A stretch of DNA of 41,437 nucleotides from Akkermansiaceae bacterium UBA1315 (lineage in GTDB: Bacteria > Verrucomicrobiota > Verrucomicrobiia > Verrucomicrobiales > Akkermansiaceae), in the NCBI GenBank assembly GCA_002307065.1, contig DBTN01000048.1, positions 39,815-81,251 on the forward strand, given 5' to 3'. Numbering within the stretch: the first letter of the stretch is position 1; every line of letters begins with the position of its first letter. This document shows, one piece after another, positions 33,057 through 41,437 of this stretch. Position numbers and translations under genes: made by a program. The notes beneath the pieces are model-generated. The model searched no databases and had not been told where the DNA came from. It saw nothing but the letters and a program-made list of their open reading frames with translations.

Positions 33057-36000
33057 ATGCGCGCTAAATCTCTACTCCCATGTTTGCTGGCAGTGCTTTG
33101 CTTGGGATCGGCCCAAGCCCAGGAAGTGGAAAATCCGCTGTGGGAAAATACAGCGCTCGACGCTCATCCAGTCACCTCCACCGGACCCGAAGATGCTCCT
33201 GAGCCCGAAGATCCGGGGGAAGAGCCGCCGGTTCAGGCCATGTCCCTGAGCGCCCCTGCTTCGGTCGAAGCCGAGATTGCCGAGCTTGCCAAAGCTTTGG
33301 GGAATGACCCGCTGAAAATCTTCAATCACGTTCGGAATCAGATCGACTACGAACACTATCACGGGCTCCGCAAGGGATCTGTGCTTACCTTGCTTGAAGG
33401 GGGAGGAAATGATTTCGATCAATGTGCCTTGCTTGCCGACCTTCTGAGGGCAGCGGGCCATACGAATATTAAGTTCCGCCACCGCGGGCAACGTGTTGAT
33501 TACTCGTATCTGAAAGACTGGATGGGTTTGGCCGAGGAAGCTTATCCAGGAAAAACCTTCCTCCAGGCGACGGGCAAGACCATCACCGAAATATTCCCCG
33601 GAGGAACGGACAATGGGGTGGGTGAGGCGGTCGCCAAACAGGCAGTCTTGGGAGGTCAATTCCTCTCCATGAGAGGATCTAGGAGTTCGGTGGGAACAGC
33701 AGCCATGTGGTATCCCGACTTTCCTGCGAAGGCGAATATCGTGTTCGATCGCCTTTATCTTGTCGTGACCATCGGAGGCGTGCCCTATAATCTCGATCCC
33801 TCTTACAAAACCTACGAGAAGATAGAAGGTCTCAGCGGTATTCTCGCGGCAGCAGGTTACAATCGCAGCGCCCTTTTGACCGCAGCCGGAGGAGGTACCG
33901 ACCCGAATTTCGCCGTGTCGATGAACGAGGCGAACATCAAAACTTATCTGGCAGGACTAACGGGCGACCTCCTTGAAGAAATCGCGACGAATCACCCGAA
34001 CCTGACTTTGCGTGATCTCGTAGGCGGAAAGCGAATCGTGAAGCACGACATCACCGATCTGAGCCAAGGTTTTCCCCTGCCCCAAAATTGGTTTGGAACG
34101 GACCTCACATGGACGTCGATTCCTGATGCTTATAAAACCGTCGTCCGCTTCCAAGCGGGCACGATGAATCATCCAATTTTCACATCGGACCTCAAGGGTC
34201 GCAAAATTTCCCTCACCTTCACCGGTAACACCGTCGAGTTGAAACTGGATGACGCGGCGGCCGTTGCAACCACCACGGTCACTGCCGCGAGTTTCGATAT
34301 GACCATCACGGTCACTCACCCGGGCCATGTGGGTGCGAAGAGCGAGACGAAAACCTATAAGAAGGACAACAATTTCGCTTACGCTATTATCTATGGTTTC
34401 TCCTCTTCGGGCAAATTGGTCCAGAAGCGGCATGAGCAGCTTGCAGCCTATCTAGATGAAGGGAAAGCGGACAATTCCAAGGAAGTCCGTTCCGAACTTC
34501 TCAACATCATGGGCATGACGTGGCTGTACCAAACTGCCTTGGCCGATCAGCTTCTGTCCGCTCAGAACGACGTGCTCACGGTGCATCACCATCGTTTCGG
34601 TCGGATGAGCCAGGAACAGGGGTTCTACGTGGATGTCGGATTGCAACTCAGCGGTTCGATCACCGACGATGGACTCAAGGACGATGGCCGTTTCGACAAC
34701 GTGTTCCACCTTGGATCGCTTTTTGCGAGTGCGATGGAGCACGGCATCATCGAACAGATGCAACCCGGTAGCTCGGCGGTTTCAACGGTGAATATCCTTC
34801 GCAATGCGAATACGGCCGGTCAACGGCTTTATCGGGCGACATCGGCTAACTGGGCCACCGTTCAAGCGGCTCTCCAGAATTACACGACGGCTCAAAAGAA
34901 CCAGCTCGGCGGCTATATCACAAACGAGGGAGCGAAACTTTTCCTTCCCCGCAATGCGAATGTCAGCCAAGGGCAATGGTCAGGTTCGGGCTGGGTAATT
35001 CGATCTCCGCTCCAAACCGGAATGATTATCAGTGGAGGCTACAGCGGGGGCTATTCGACCAACTACGGCTATGTGAGTTCTCCGGCGGTCTTCGACAACA
35101 GTTTCTATAACCCCTCGTATTCCACGCCTTCCTACAGCTACTCGACCCCCTACGTTGCTCCGAGTTACAGCACTCCGAGCTTCTTCGGGTCGGACCCCGT
35201 TAACATGGCCACGGGCGCTTTCGAGTATGCCCACACCGACATGGAAACGGGCATCGAGGCCGCCCCACGGGGCCTCAGCTTCGCCCGTAGCTACACCAGC
35301 GCAAACAGCTCTGAGGACCGGCAGAACATGGGCTTTGGCTGGTCGCATTCGATGCACATTCGTGCTGCGAAGCGCACCGCCACGGAAGAAGCTCTTGGCC
35401 TGGGAACGATTCAACAGGCCGCTTCCTTCCTCACCGCAACGCTGGTCAGCTCGGATCTCTACCGTGACGATGCTTCGGTCCGGGAATGGGCAACGGCGGC
35501 CCTGACGGTGGCTTGGTATCAGGACCAGATGTTAGATAATGCGGTCTCGGTCACCATCGGCGGCAATACTTTCCAGTTCATCAAGCAGCCGGACGGCACC
35601 TACCAGCCACCTGCGGGGTCCACCATGTCCCTGGAGGTGGTTTCCAATCTCTTCCGCGTCTCGCAGCGGCATGGAAACACGATGCACTTCCAGAACACCC
35701 CGAGCACTGCCGACACCTCGCAGTGCATCCAGAAGATCGTCGATCCGGACGGGAAGGAAATGACCTTCGCCTATCACAACGACGACCGCATCAACTACGT
35801 CCAGGACTGCTATTCCCGGCGCTACACGTTCGCCTATACCGGTACCCGAATCACAGGCATCACCGATTCCACCAACACGGGAGCCACCCGTTCGATCGGG
35901 TTCCGTTTCGATGCCTCAGGCAACCTTGATCGGGTGACCGACCCCGAGGGCAAATTCAATTATTTCGACTACGTAGTCGCGGGCGATCCTGGCGGCACTG

Positions 36001-39000
36001 TGGCCACGGATCACCGAATTGTCCGGATGCGGAACCATGACGGGGCGGCGATCACCCAAAACGTCTATGATTCCCTGGGACGGGTCACTGAACAATTCCT
36101 TCACGGTGACACCAACAAAACTTGGAAGCTGCGTTACACTGGAACGGCCAACACGGAGGAAAATCCGGCCGGAGGAATCACTACGTATTTCTATGACGAA
36201 CGTGGCCGGTCCACCGGCAAACGTGATCCGGAGGGAGTGGAGGAATCGTGGATTTACGACGGTCAGGACCAGATTGTGGAGAAAACCACCGGCTCAGATG
36301 AGACGACGATCTACCACTATGACGCCCGCCATAATTTGAAGAAGATCGACCACCCGCGGGGTGGGGGATCGACTCAGATGTTCTATGATTCGCTGGATCG
36401 TCTCGATCTCACGATCGACCCGGATGGTAATCAGATTGACCACGTCTATAACGTGGGGAACACGAAGGCCCGTCCCGACCAAATCATTGATCCGGCAGGC
36501 ACTACCACCTTTGCGTACAAGACGACAGGTGCCGCCATTGGGCGTGTTTGGAAGACCACCGATGGCAACAGTCTGGTGACCGAGTACGAATATGATGCAA
36601 ACGGACATCCAGACTGGATTAAGGCACCAGGTGGATTTCAAACCCAGTATACCTACACCGCTCGAGGCGACTTGCAGGAGTCCACCGATCCCAACAACGT
36701 CAAAACCGCCTACCTCTACAACGCACGCCGCCAAGTAACAAAGATCACTTCAGACCCGGGTGGAGCGAGCGAATCGGTGGTGGATTTCGTCTATAACAAC
36801 CAAGGTCTCCTAGAACGCAAGACGGAAGCGGCTGACAACGGGGGCCAACGCTTGGCAATCCGTTCCGAATATTCTCCCACCGAAAAACGGCGCTTCGTCC
36901 GAACAAGCGACAACGATGGCGAAGGGCCGAACGATCCCTTTACAGAAATCACCTATGATGGTCGCGACTGGCAGAGCCAGAGTCTTGATCCCGGCTCCCG
37001 GTTGACCATCTTCACGCCGAAAGCCAACGGTCAACCATGGAAGACTGCCATCCCCATGAGCCGGGAGAAAATTCAAGCCCAGGACGGCGACGGCCGTCCA
37101 ACCGGCGGCACGGTGCCGGGCTCCAACGGTACCCGCAGCAGTGCTCTCGCCTATGATGTGGCACCTTCCGGTTATCCCCGGACCGTGACAACAACGGCCG
37201 ACAACTTGTCGGTGTCAGAGGTCCAAGACCGTACCGGAAAGCCCCGGTTCTATACGAACCGGAAGAACAACGTTTGGGAATTCCGTTACGACGGCTTGGG
37301 CCGCAAGACCCACGTCATCACCCCGCTTGATGCAGCGGCGAGCCGCTCGCATCACACGGAATATCACCACCGGGGTGCTGTGAAGAAGGTAACTGAGCCC
37401 TCGGGCGAGATCTCCAATTTCACCTATGATCTCACCACCGGTCGCCTCTCGGGTGTTTCAGATGGCGTCGGTTCGATCAGCCACACCGCTTACGACAACA
37501 ACGGGAACCTCCTCACCACCACCGAAGCGCGGAGCGGAACTCCGGGAACCAAAACCACCAATCGCACCTACGATCGGCAAGAGCGCCTCGCCTCACGCAC
37601 TGACGAGAACGGGCAGGCCATCGGCTACCGGTACTACCCCAGCGGTAAGCTCTGGAAGGTCATCTATCCGGGCGGCAGCGAAAGCGGCACCGGCCATGTC
37701 GAATACACGTGGTGGCAGAGCGGCCAGCTCAAGGAGGTGATTGACAAGCTCGATTCCACCACCAGTCCACGCACAACTTCCTACCTCTGGAACAAAGACG
37801 GTCGCCTGGACAAGGTAACCCGCGAGAACGGCACCGTTCGCACGATAAAATACGATGCCGCCGGAAGGCCAGATCTAATTGAGGAATACGGGCCCGGCAT
37901 GAAGCTAATCTTCGTCCACAAGCACGGGTTTTACCCGAGCGATGAGATGGCTTGGCGCTATACGCTGCCGGTGAAGCGCACCAGCGGCAACGATCCGCCC
38001 CAAATGCTGGCGATGACCTACAACGCCGACAACCAACTCGCCACCTGGGGCGGGCAATCGATCACCCACGATCCTGATGGCAATATGACAATCGGGCCAG
38101 CTCCCGACGGTTCCTCCCTCGCCAGCTACTCCTACGACTCCCGCAACCGCCTTATAGGGGCCTTGGGCGTCACTTATTCCTATGATGCCGACGGGCAGCG
38201 GGTCCGTATGGACAAGGGAGCCGACACCACCACCTTTGTCACCGACGTTAGTTCAAGGCTTTCCAAACTGCTGGTTCGCACGAAGAACGGCGTCAGTACC
38301 CGCTATGTATGGGGGCTTGGCTTGCTCTACGAGGTGAATGGCAACGGAGGTAGTGCCACCACTGTCAGCTATCACCATGATGCTACGGGCAGCACCATTG
38401 CACTAACCGCTGATGACGGTAAGGTGTTGGAACGAATCGGTTACACGCCGTGGGGTCAGATCAACCATCGCGTGAACGTCAGTGGCGCACCGCACGACAC
38501 GCCATTCCTGTTCACAGGCTTCTTCGGCAACCAGACTGATGGCAATGGCCTGCTCTACATGCGGGCACGGTATTATCACCCGCAGCTCGGTCGTTTCCTC
38601 AATGCCGACCCGGCCCAAGAGGGAATGAACTGGTATGGATACGCCGGAGGCAACCCAATCGGCATGGTCGATCCTATGGGTCTCGGTATCGAGGGTGCCC
38701 TTGATTCCGTTCAGACCGTGCTCTCCTTCCTCGGCATGACGCCGGTGTTCGGTGCGGTCTTCGATGTCATCAACGCCGGCATCAGCATCGGACGCGGCAA
38801 CTACGTCGATGCAGCCATGAACTTGGCGAGCGCGATCCCCGGAATTGGCGACTTCGCGGCCGGAGCGAAGCTTATTGGCGGGGGAGCTGCCGTGTATGGG
38901 GCTTATCGAGCATCGGACGCATTATACACGGCGGGCTACAGGTTCAGCGGAAACCTTTATTCAGGCCTTCCGATCCCAACAAAAATAAGCAGTGGAGTTC

Positions 39001-39332
39001 AGGCCTATCAAGTGGGAAGCTTTAGTTCATTACGTGGCCTTTCGAAGGTCGGCGATGATCTTGCCCTTCACCACGTGGGTCAAACCCACCCCATGAAACA
39101 GATCATTCCCACGTATAATCGGAATACCGCACCTTCGATTGCTCTTCCGACGGCCGAGCACAAAGCAATTCCAAATATTCAAGGAACTTATTCCGGAAGT
39201 GCGAGGGATCTTTTGGCGCTCGATATTTGGAATCTCAGAAAGTTCACGAACGCTCCGAATAGCTCCCTTATTCAACTTGTTGAGATGAATAAGACGCTTT
39301 TTCCGGCTGCCTTTACGAAAGTTACGCCATGA
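33057..39332 (+). CDS. RHS-repeat polymorphic toxin with transglutaminase-like N-terminus and HNH-type tip
   Basis: A 2091-residue secreted protein. Signal peptide (about 1-22). A transglutaminase-like domain (about 80-280) has the Cys in DQCALLADLLRAAGH but no clear catalytic His before NLDPSYK. A Tyr/Ser-rich linker lies near 655-705. DUF6531 (VNMATGAFEYAHTDM) starts near 710. Many YD repeats follow, ending in the RHS core signature RARYYHPQLGRFLNADP and YGYAGGNPIGMVDPMGL (about 1835-1872). The tip (about 1875-2091) has a glycine-rich pretoxin segment, then ALHHVGQTHPMKQIIP, AEHKAIPNIQGTYSG and LLALDIWNLRKFTN, resembling LHH/HNH-type nucleases. Start ATG 33057. Toxin activity is inferred. 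Confidence 0.92.
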   Translation: MRAKSLLPCLLAVLCLGSAQAQEVENPLWENTALDAHPVTSTGPEDAPEPEDPGEEPPVQAMSLSAPASVEAEIAELAKALGNDPLKIFNHVRNQIDYEHYHGLRKGSVLTLLEGGGNDFDQCALLADLLRAAGHTNIKFRHRGQRVDYSYLKDWMGLAEEAYPGKTFLQATGKTITEIFPGGTDNGVGEAVAKQAVLGGQFLSMRGSRSSVGTAAMWYPDFPAKANIVFDRLYLVVTIGGVPYNLDPSYKTYEKIEGLSGILAAAGYNRSALLTAAGGGTDPNFAVSMNEANIKTYLAGLTGDLLEEIATNHPNLTLRDLVGGKRIVKHDITDLSQGFPLPQNWFGTDLTWTSIPDAYKTVVRFQAGTMNHPIFTSDLKGRKISLTFTGNTVELKLDDAAAVATTTVTAASFDMTITVTHPGHVGAKSETKTYKKDNNFAYAIIYGFSSSGKLVQKRHEQLAAYLDEGKADNSKEVRSELLNIMGMTWLYQTALADQLLSAQNDVLTVHHHRFGRMSQEQGFYVDVGLQLSGSITDDGLKDDGRFDNVFHLGSLFASAMEHGIIEQMQPGSSAVSTVNILRNANTAGQRLYRATSANWATVQAALQNYTTAQKNQLGGYITNEGAKLFLPRNANVSQGQWSGSGWVIRSPLQTGMIISGGYSGGYSTNYGYVSSPAVFDNSFYNPSYSTPSYSYSTPYVAPSYSTPSFFGSDPVNMATGAFEYAHTDMETGIEAAPRGLSFARSYTSANSSEDRQNMGFGWSHSMHIRAAKRTATEEALGLGTIQQAASFLTATLVSSDLYRDDASVREWATAALTVAWYQDQMLDNAVSVTIGGNTFQFIKQPDGTYQPPAGSTMSLEVVSNLFRVSQRHGNTMHFQNTPSTADTSQCIQKIVDPDGKEMTFAYHNDDRINYVQDCYSRRYTFAYTGTRITGITDSTNTGATRSIGFRFDASGNLDRVTDPEGKFNYFDYVVAGDPGGTVATDHRIVRMRNHDGAAITQNVYDSLGRVTEQFLHGDTNKTWKLRYTGTANTEENPAGGITTYFYDERGRSTGKRDPEGVEESWIYDGQDQIVEKTTGSDETTIYHYDARHNLKKIDHPRGGGSTQMFYDSLDRLDLTIDPDGNQIDHVYNVGNTKARPDQIIDPAGTTTFAYKTTGAAIGRVWKTTDGNSLVTEYEYDANGHPDWIKAPGGFQTQYTYTARGDLQESTDPNNVKTAYLYNARRQVTKITSDPGGASESVVDFVYNNQGLLERKTEAADNGGQRLAIRSEYSPTEKRRFVRTSDNDGEGPNDPFTEITYDGRDWQSQSLDPGSRLTIFTPKANGQPWKTAIPMSREKIQAQDGDGRPTGGTVPGSNGTRSSALAYDVAPSGYPRTVTTTADNLSVSEVQDRTGKPRFYTNRKNNVWEFRYDGLGRKTHVITPLDAAASRSHHTEYHHRGAVKKVTEPSGEISNFTYDLTTGRLSGVSDGVGSISHTAYDNNGNLLTTTEARSGTPGTKTTNRTYDRQERLASRTDENGQAIGYRYYPSGKLWKVIYPGGSESGTGHVEYTWWQSGQLKEVIDKLDSTTSPRTTSYLWNKDGRLDKVTRENGTVRTIKYDAAGRPDLIEEYGPGMKLIFVHKHGFYPSDEMAWRYTLPVKRTSGNDPPQMLAMTYNADNQLATWGGQSITHDPDGNMTIGPAPDGSSLASYSYDSRNRLIGALGVTYSYDADGQRVRMDKGADTTTFVTDVSSRLSKLLVRTKNGVSTRYVWGLGLLYEVNGNGGSATTVSYHHDATGSTIALTADDGKVLERIGYTPWGQINHRVNVSGAPHDTPFLFTGFFGNQTDGNGLLYMRARYYHPQLGRFLNADPAQEGMNWYGYAGGNPIGMVDPMGLGIEGALDSVQTVLSFLGMTPVFGAVFDVINAGISIGRGNYVDAAMNLASAIPGIGDFAAGAKLIGGGAAVYGAYRASDALYTAGYRFSGNLYSGLPIPTKISSGVQAYQVGSFSSLRGLSKVGDDLALHHVGQTHPMKQIIPTYNRNTAPSIALPTAEHKAIPNIQGTYSGSARDLLALDIWNLRKFTNAPNSSLIQLVEMNKTLFPAAFTKVTP

Positions 39333-39688
39333 CACCCCAAACATTTGTAAGCTCAATAAAGGTGGCAGTCGCTGAGAACGCCGCGAAAGGAGTGATTTCC
39401 CAACTCGCTGCCCCAGCCGGTCGAAATCCAAGCGAGGCTGTTCTAGAGCTATCAGAAAAGTTCAGAGCCCTGACAGACGAACAGAGGGACTTTGTAGTGC
39501 AAATTGCCGAGATGGCGGCAGATCAAGCAGCCTACAATTTCCTCGGGATTCTCGATGGAATTATCGCTGTCGAAAGCGTCGAAGCCAAGGGTGAACTAAA
39601 ACTGGTTTTTGAAACAGATACCGGGTCTGATTGGCTAAACGATCCTGACCAAGTCGAGCTAACTTATGCTTACAAAGGGTTAGAATGA
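39329..39688 (+). CDS. Probable immunity protein for the RHS tip
   Basis: A 119-residue acidic protein, family not recognised (MTPQTFVSSIKVAVAENAAKG, SEKFRALTDEQRDFVVQIAEMAADQAAYNFLGILDG). Its ATG overlaps the RHS stop by 4 bases (ATGA), the classic toxin-immunity arrangement, so cognate immunity is the likely role. The end (FETDTGSDWLNDPDQVELTYAYKG) is negatively charged, suited to masking a nuclease. The region is visibly more AT-rich than the RHS gene. Confidence 0.78.
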   Translation: MTPQTFVSSIKVAVAENAAKGVISQLAAPAGRNPSEAVLELSEKFRALTDEQRDFVVQIAEMAADQAAYNFLGILDGIIAVESVEAKGELKLVFETDTGSDWLNDPDQVELTYAYKGLE

Positions 39689-40059
39689 GAAGCGGAGCCA
39701 CGGGTTCTCAACAGCAAGTCTTGATTGAGGAATACAAGAAATGGGCCACCCAGCATGGGGTTGGCACCATGTCTGGAGATTCAAAAGCGACGAACGCCAG
39801 CTACAAAAAAATGATGGCAACGTTGGCGGAGATGAAAGGACATCATCCCAGCGCTCCCATCGAACTCATGAAGCTACTGAATGATCCAAATCCTTCCGTT
39901 GCCTCTTGGGCTGCTACACACCTCATTAATTTCTGCGAATCAGATTCACTTCTTACCCTTGAAAGGATTGCAAAAAGTGATTCAGGATTAATTGCTTTCG
40001 ATGCCAAAATGGTTTTGGAGGAACGAAGAAATGGAAGATTTAAAGGCGAGACTTGGTGA
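39685..40059 (+). CDS. DUF2019-like HEAT-type protein, probable second immunity protein
   Basis: A 124-residue helical protein. LLNDPNPSVASWAATHLINFCESDSLLTLERIAKSDSGLIAFDAKMVLEERRNGRF resembles DUF2019, an alpha-helical repeat family often found as orphan or cognate immunity genes in toxin loci. Start ATG 39685 overlaps the preceding stop by 4 bases, so it is co-translated. It is either part of a two-protein antidote or an immunity gene left from a replaced toxin tip. Confidence 0.72.
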   Translation: MRSGATGSQQQVLIEEYKKWATQHGVGTMSGDSKATNASYKKMMATLAEMKGHHPSAPIELMKLLNDPNPSVASWAATHLINFCESDSLLTLERIAKSDSGLIAFDAKMVLEERRNGRFKGETW

Positions 40060-40085
40060 GCGCCGCACCCGTCCACTGTTTAGCA

Positions 40086-40595
40086 ATGACCACCTCAGGC
40101 GAAATCAATAAGATTGCCCGCAAGGTTGTTACTCCCGTGCTCAAGGATCTCGGGTTTAGTAATTTTCGAGGCCGGACAGCTTGGAGATATTTGGAGGACT
40201 CCGTTTGGGTCTTCAACATGCGGTCAGTGGGCAACCACTTCTCTCAATGCGCGGGGTTTCCGCCTTCCTCTCTTACCGCGTGGCTGGGAATTTTCTATTT
40301 GAACTTCCCTTATGGCCCAGCAGCGGACACGGATGACGATGGCTTATTGATACCCAAGGAGAGCATCTGTCATGTGCGATATGGATTGGAAAATATTGTC
40401 GATCAAATGGATATTCGCGCCTTGGAAATGCAGTCACAGGAGCGCATCCGTAAAGATATTTGGTGGGTTGACTCTGAGGGCTCGAATGCGGAAGAGGTTC
40501 TTTCTGACATCGGTCGGTCCATTCGGGAATATGGCATTCCGCTACTTTTGAAGCCTTACAATACCAGAGAAGTCCAATTGGAGAGAAGGAGCTGA
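40086..40595 (+). CDS. DUF4304-like protein, probable orphan immunity
   Basis: A 169-residue soluble protein. KKIARK-type start region then VVTPVLKDLGFSNFRGRTAWRY, WVFNMRSVGNHFSQ and LGIFYLNFP recall the DUF4304 layout (a helix, then a strand pair describing use of the protein by a toxin-immunity locus); the match is tentative. I chose ATG 40086 (MTTSGEINK); a TTG at 40053 and GTG at 40056 overlap the preceding gene and are less likely. Third small gene in the same orientation behind the RHS gene. Confidence 0.65.
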   Translation: MTTSGEINKIARKVVTPVLKDLGFSNFRGRTAWRYLEDSVWVFNMRSVGNHFSQCAGFPPSSLTAWLGIFYLNFPYGPAADTDDDGLLIPKESICHVRYGLENIVDQMDIRALEMQSQERIRKDIWWVDSEGSNAEEVLSDIGRSIREYGIPLLLKPYNTREVQLERRS

Positions 40596-40632
40596 AGGGT
40601 GCGTGATCCATTTTTGCACCTAGGATTAGCCT

Positions 40633-41091
40633 ATGCGGTTTTTCGATAAAATCCGGCGATGGATTCAAAGGCTCACGCCTTTGGAATCTGCCGTTCTGAA
40701 CAGCGTCATTGCAGCTCTACCGAAAGAAGAAGGCCAAGCCCTCCAAATTCAAATCCGAGCGGCCCTCTTCGATCGGCAGATGGGAAGCAGAATGATGGCC
40801 TTCCACTTTCCCAAGGGAATGCCGATACCGCCGATTGAACGGCTCGTTGGTAAAGGTCGGCTCGTCTTGGCGATCGTGAAAGCACAAGGCCAAGCTTCCC
40901 GCTTCACCACCACCGTGAAAGTGACATGTTCCAACGGCCTAATTTACGAATTGAGCTTCGACCTCATGCCTTGGTCAGGTGTGGAGAGTTTCAACGCCGA
41001 ATGCGAAATTGTGGGGTTGCCCCAGGCTTCCGATTCACCCAGAGCGGCTGAAAACGCCGATCAGGAGCCCTCGGAGCGTCATAGGTCATGA
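40633..41091 (+). CDS. Hypothetical protein, end of the immunity array
   Basis: Not recognised. A 152-residue protein with a basic amphipathic N-terminus (MRFFDKIRRWIQRL), a helical part (SAVLNSVIAALPKEEGQALQIQIRAALFDRQ), then a beta-rich half (RFTTTVKVTCSNGLIYELSFDL) and a disordered acidic tail. ATG 40633 lies 37 bases after the previous stop. Its place in the row of small genes suggests an immunity gene; a terminator and an IS66 end follow at once. Confidence 0.68.
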   Translation: MRFFDKIRRWIQRLTPLESAVLNSVIAALPKEEGQALQIQIRAALFDRQMGSRMMAFHFPKGMPIPPIERLVGKGRLVLAIVKAQGQASRFTTTVKVTCSNGLIYELSFDLMPWSGVESFNAECEIVGLPQASDSPRAAENADQEPSERHRS

Positions 41092-41103
41092 GCGTGGCGC
41101 TCC

Positions 41104-41138
41104 GGGGGCAAATCCTCAGTCGAGGATCCGCCCCCTTT
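41104..41138 (+). terminator. Terminator closing the RHS/immunity unit
   Basis: GGGGGC plus AAATCCTC (41104-41117) faces GAGGATCC plus GCCCCC (41122-41135): a 14-position stem with two mismatches and a 4-base loop, then TTT. It begins 12 bases after the last immunity-like stop. Confidence 0.7.
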
Positions 41139-41141
41139 AAG

Positions 41142-41437
41142 GTAAGCGTAGTCCGAAGCACCGTATGGGTTTCGTTGCAACTGCCGTATCGTTGTCGTCA
41201 TAGTCATCGGTTTATGCCGACTATGAAAATTTCAGGCGGCTTTGATCTGCGGCTTGGTCTTTCGCCCAGCAAGCCAAGTAGCCGGGGTGAGGCGGTTGCC
41301 TTCTTTGGCTTTCATGGATGGAAGACGACCTAGAACATCGGCGAGGTAGTCGGCCGGGGCGATGCCGAGGCGGCGGCAATTTTCAACGATGGTATAGAGG
41401 ATGGCGGTTTTCTCTCCGGCTTCTTCACGTCCGACAA
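41142..41437 (-). mobile_element. IS66-family element, one terminus (continues beyond the window)
   Basis: GTAAGCG at 41142 has the form of an IS66-family inverted-repeat end, and a transposase C-terminus begins 90 bases inward. The other end, and so the inverted repeat partner and 8-bp target duplication, are outside the window. The end lies about 50 bases past the last immunity-like gene. Confidence 0.7.
41232..41437 (-). CDS. IS66 transposase (TnpC), C-terminal fragment
   Basis: The last 68 codons of a minus-strand gene that enters from the right edge. The frame reads GREEAGEKTAILYTIVENC, RRLGIAPADYLADVLGRLPSM and LTPATWLAGRKTKPQ, matching the conserved IS66 TnpC end (AI-LYTIVESCRRHGIDP, Y-LRDVLTRLP, LTP--W). 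TnpC is the DDE transposase of IS66. Stop TGA at 41234-41232. Whether the element is intact cannot be seen. Confidence 0.88.
   Translation of the reverse strand, partial: VGREEAGEKTAILYTIVENCRRLGIAPADYLADVLGRLPSMKAKEGNRLTPATWLAGRKTKPQIKAA

Overview
The window reads as bacterial chromosome of moderately high G+C, with short gene gaps and many ATGA-type overlaps. The organism is Gram-negative: it carries a TonB-dependent receptor, a MacAB-type exporter and a lipoprotein. A member of the Verrucomicrobiota is my best guess from the gene mix, but no rRNA or other phylogenetic marker is present, so this is weak. The palindromic hexamer ACCGGT is strikingly frequent in the first ~32 kb.

Layout. (1) 1-4.2 kb, minus strand: lipoprotein fragment, pdxH, folK, an HtrA-like secreted protease, a hypothetical gene and a Rnk/GreA-C regulator. 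(2) 4.7-8.0 kb: a sulfide/persulfide detoxification module. A divergent ArsR regulator faces a perfect dyad operator, followed by a membrane rhodanese, a CstB-like persulfide dioxygenase-rhodanese fusion and a TauE/SafE exporter. (3) 8.1-18.6 kb: the most interesting region. A plus-strand pair (unknown protein + G3E/COG0523 GTPase) converges on a ten-gene minus-strand operon: hisI, two G3E GTPases, an NTF2-like protein, a small unknown protein, an EboB/TatD-like hydrolase, cysS, a cysteine-less FmdB-type protein, a thrS lacking the TGS domain, and a fourth G3E GTPase whose CxCC metal motif is SxSS. Threonyl-tRNA synthetase, cysteinyl-tRNA synthetase and HisI are zinc enzymes whose extra copies are known to accompany COG0523 proteins in zinc-starvation regulons, so I read this as a zinc-scarcity operon. 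A related dyad (ATGCAA-N5-TTGCRT) precedes both transcription units and is a candidate Zur-type operator.

(4) 18.7-23.3 kb: iron-type uptake. DUF3325, PepSY and DUF3649 membrane genes are divergent from a TonB-dependent siderophore-type receptor, with a Fur-box-like sequence between them. (5) 23.3-26.5 kb: MacA/MacB-type export. (6) 26.6-30 kb: a ThuA-domain protein, a DUF2917 protein, a MocR regulator and a cupin. An 87-bp doubly nested dyad lies between the DUF2917 and MocR genes.

(7) 31.1-41.4 kb: a polymorphic-toxin island. It holds a small XRE regulator, two secreted accessory proteins, a 2091-residue RHS protein with a C-terminal nuclease-like tip, and four small downstream genes that look like an immunity array. 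The window ends in the terminus of an IS66-family element. The 1.1 kb before this island (29,989-31,126) has no convincing gene.
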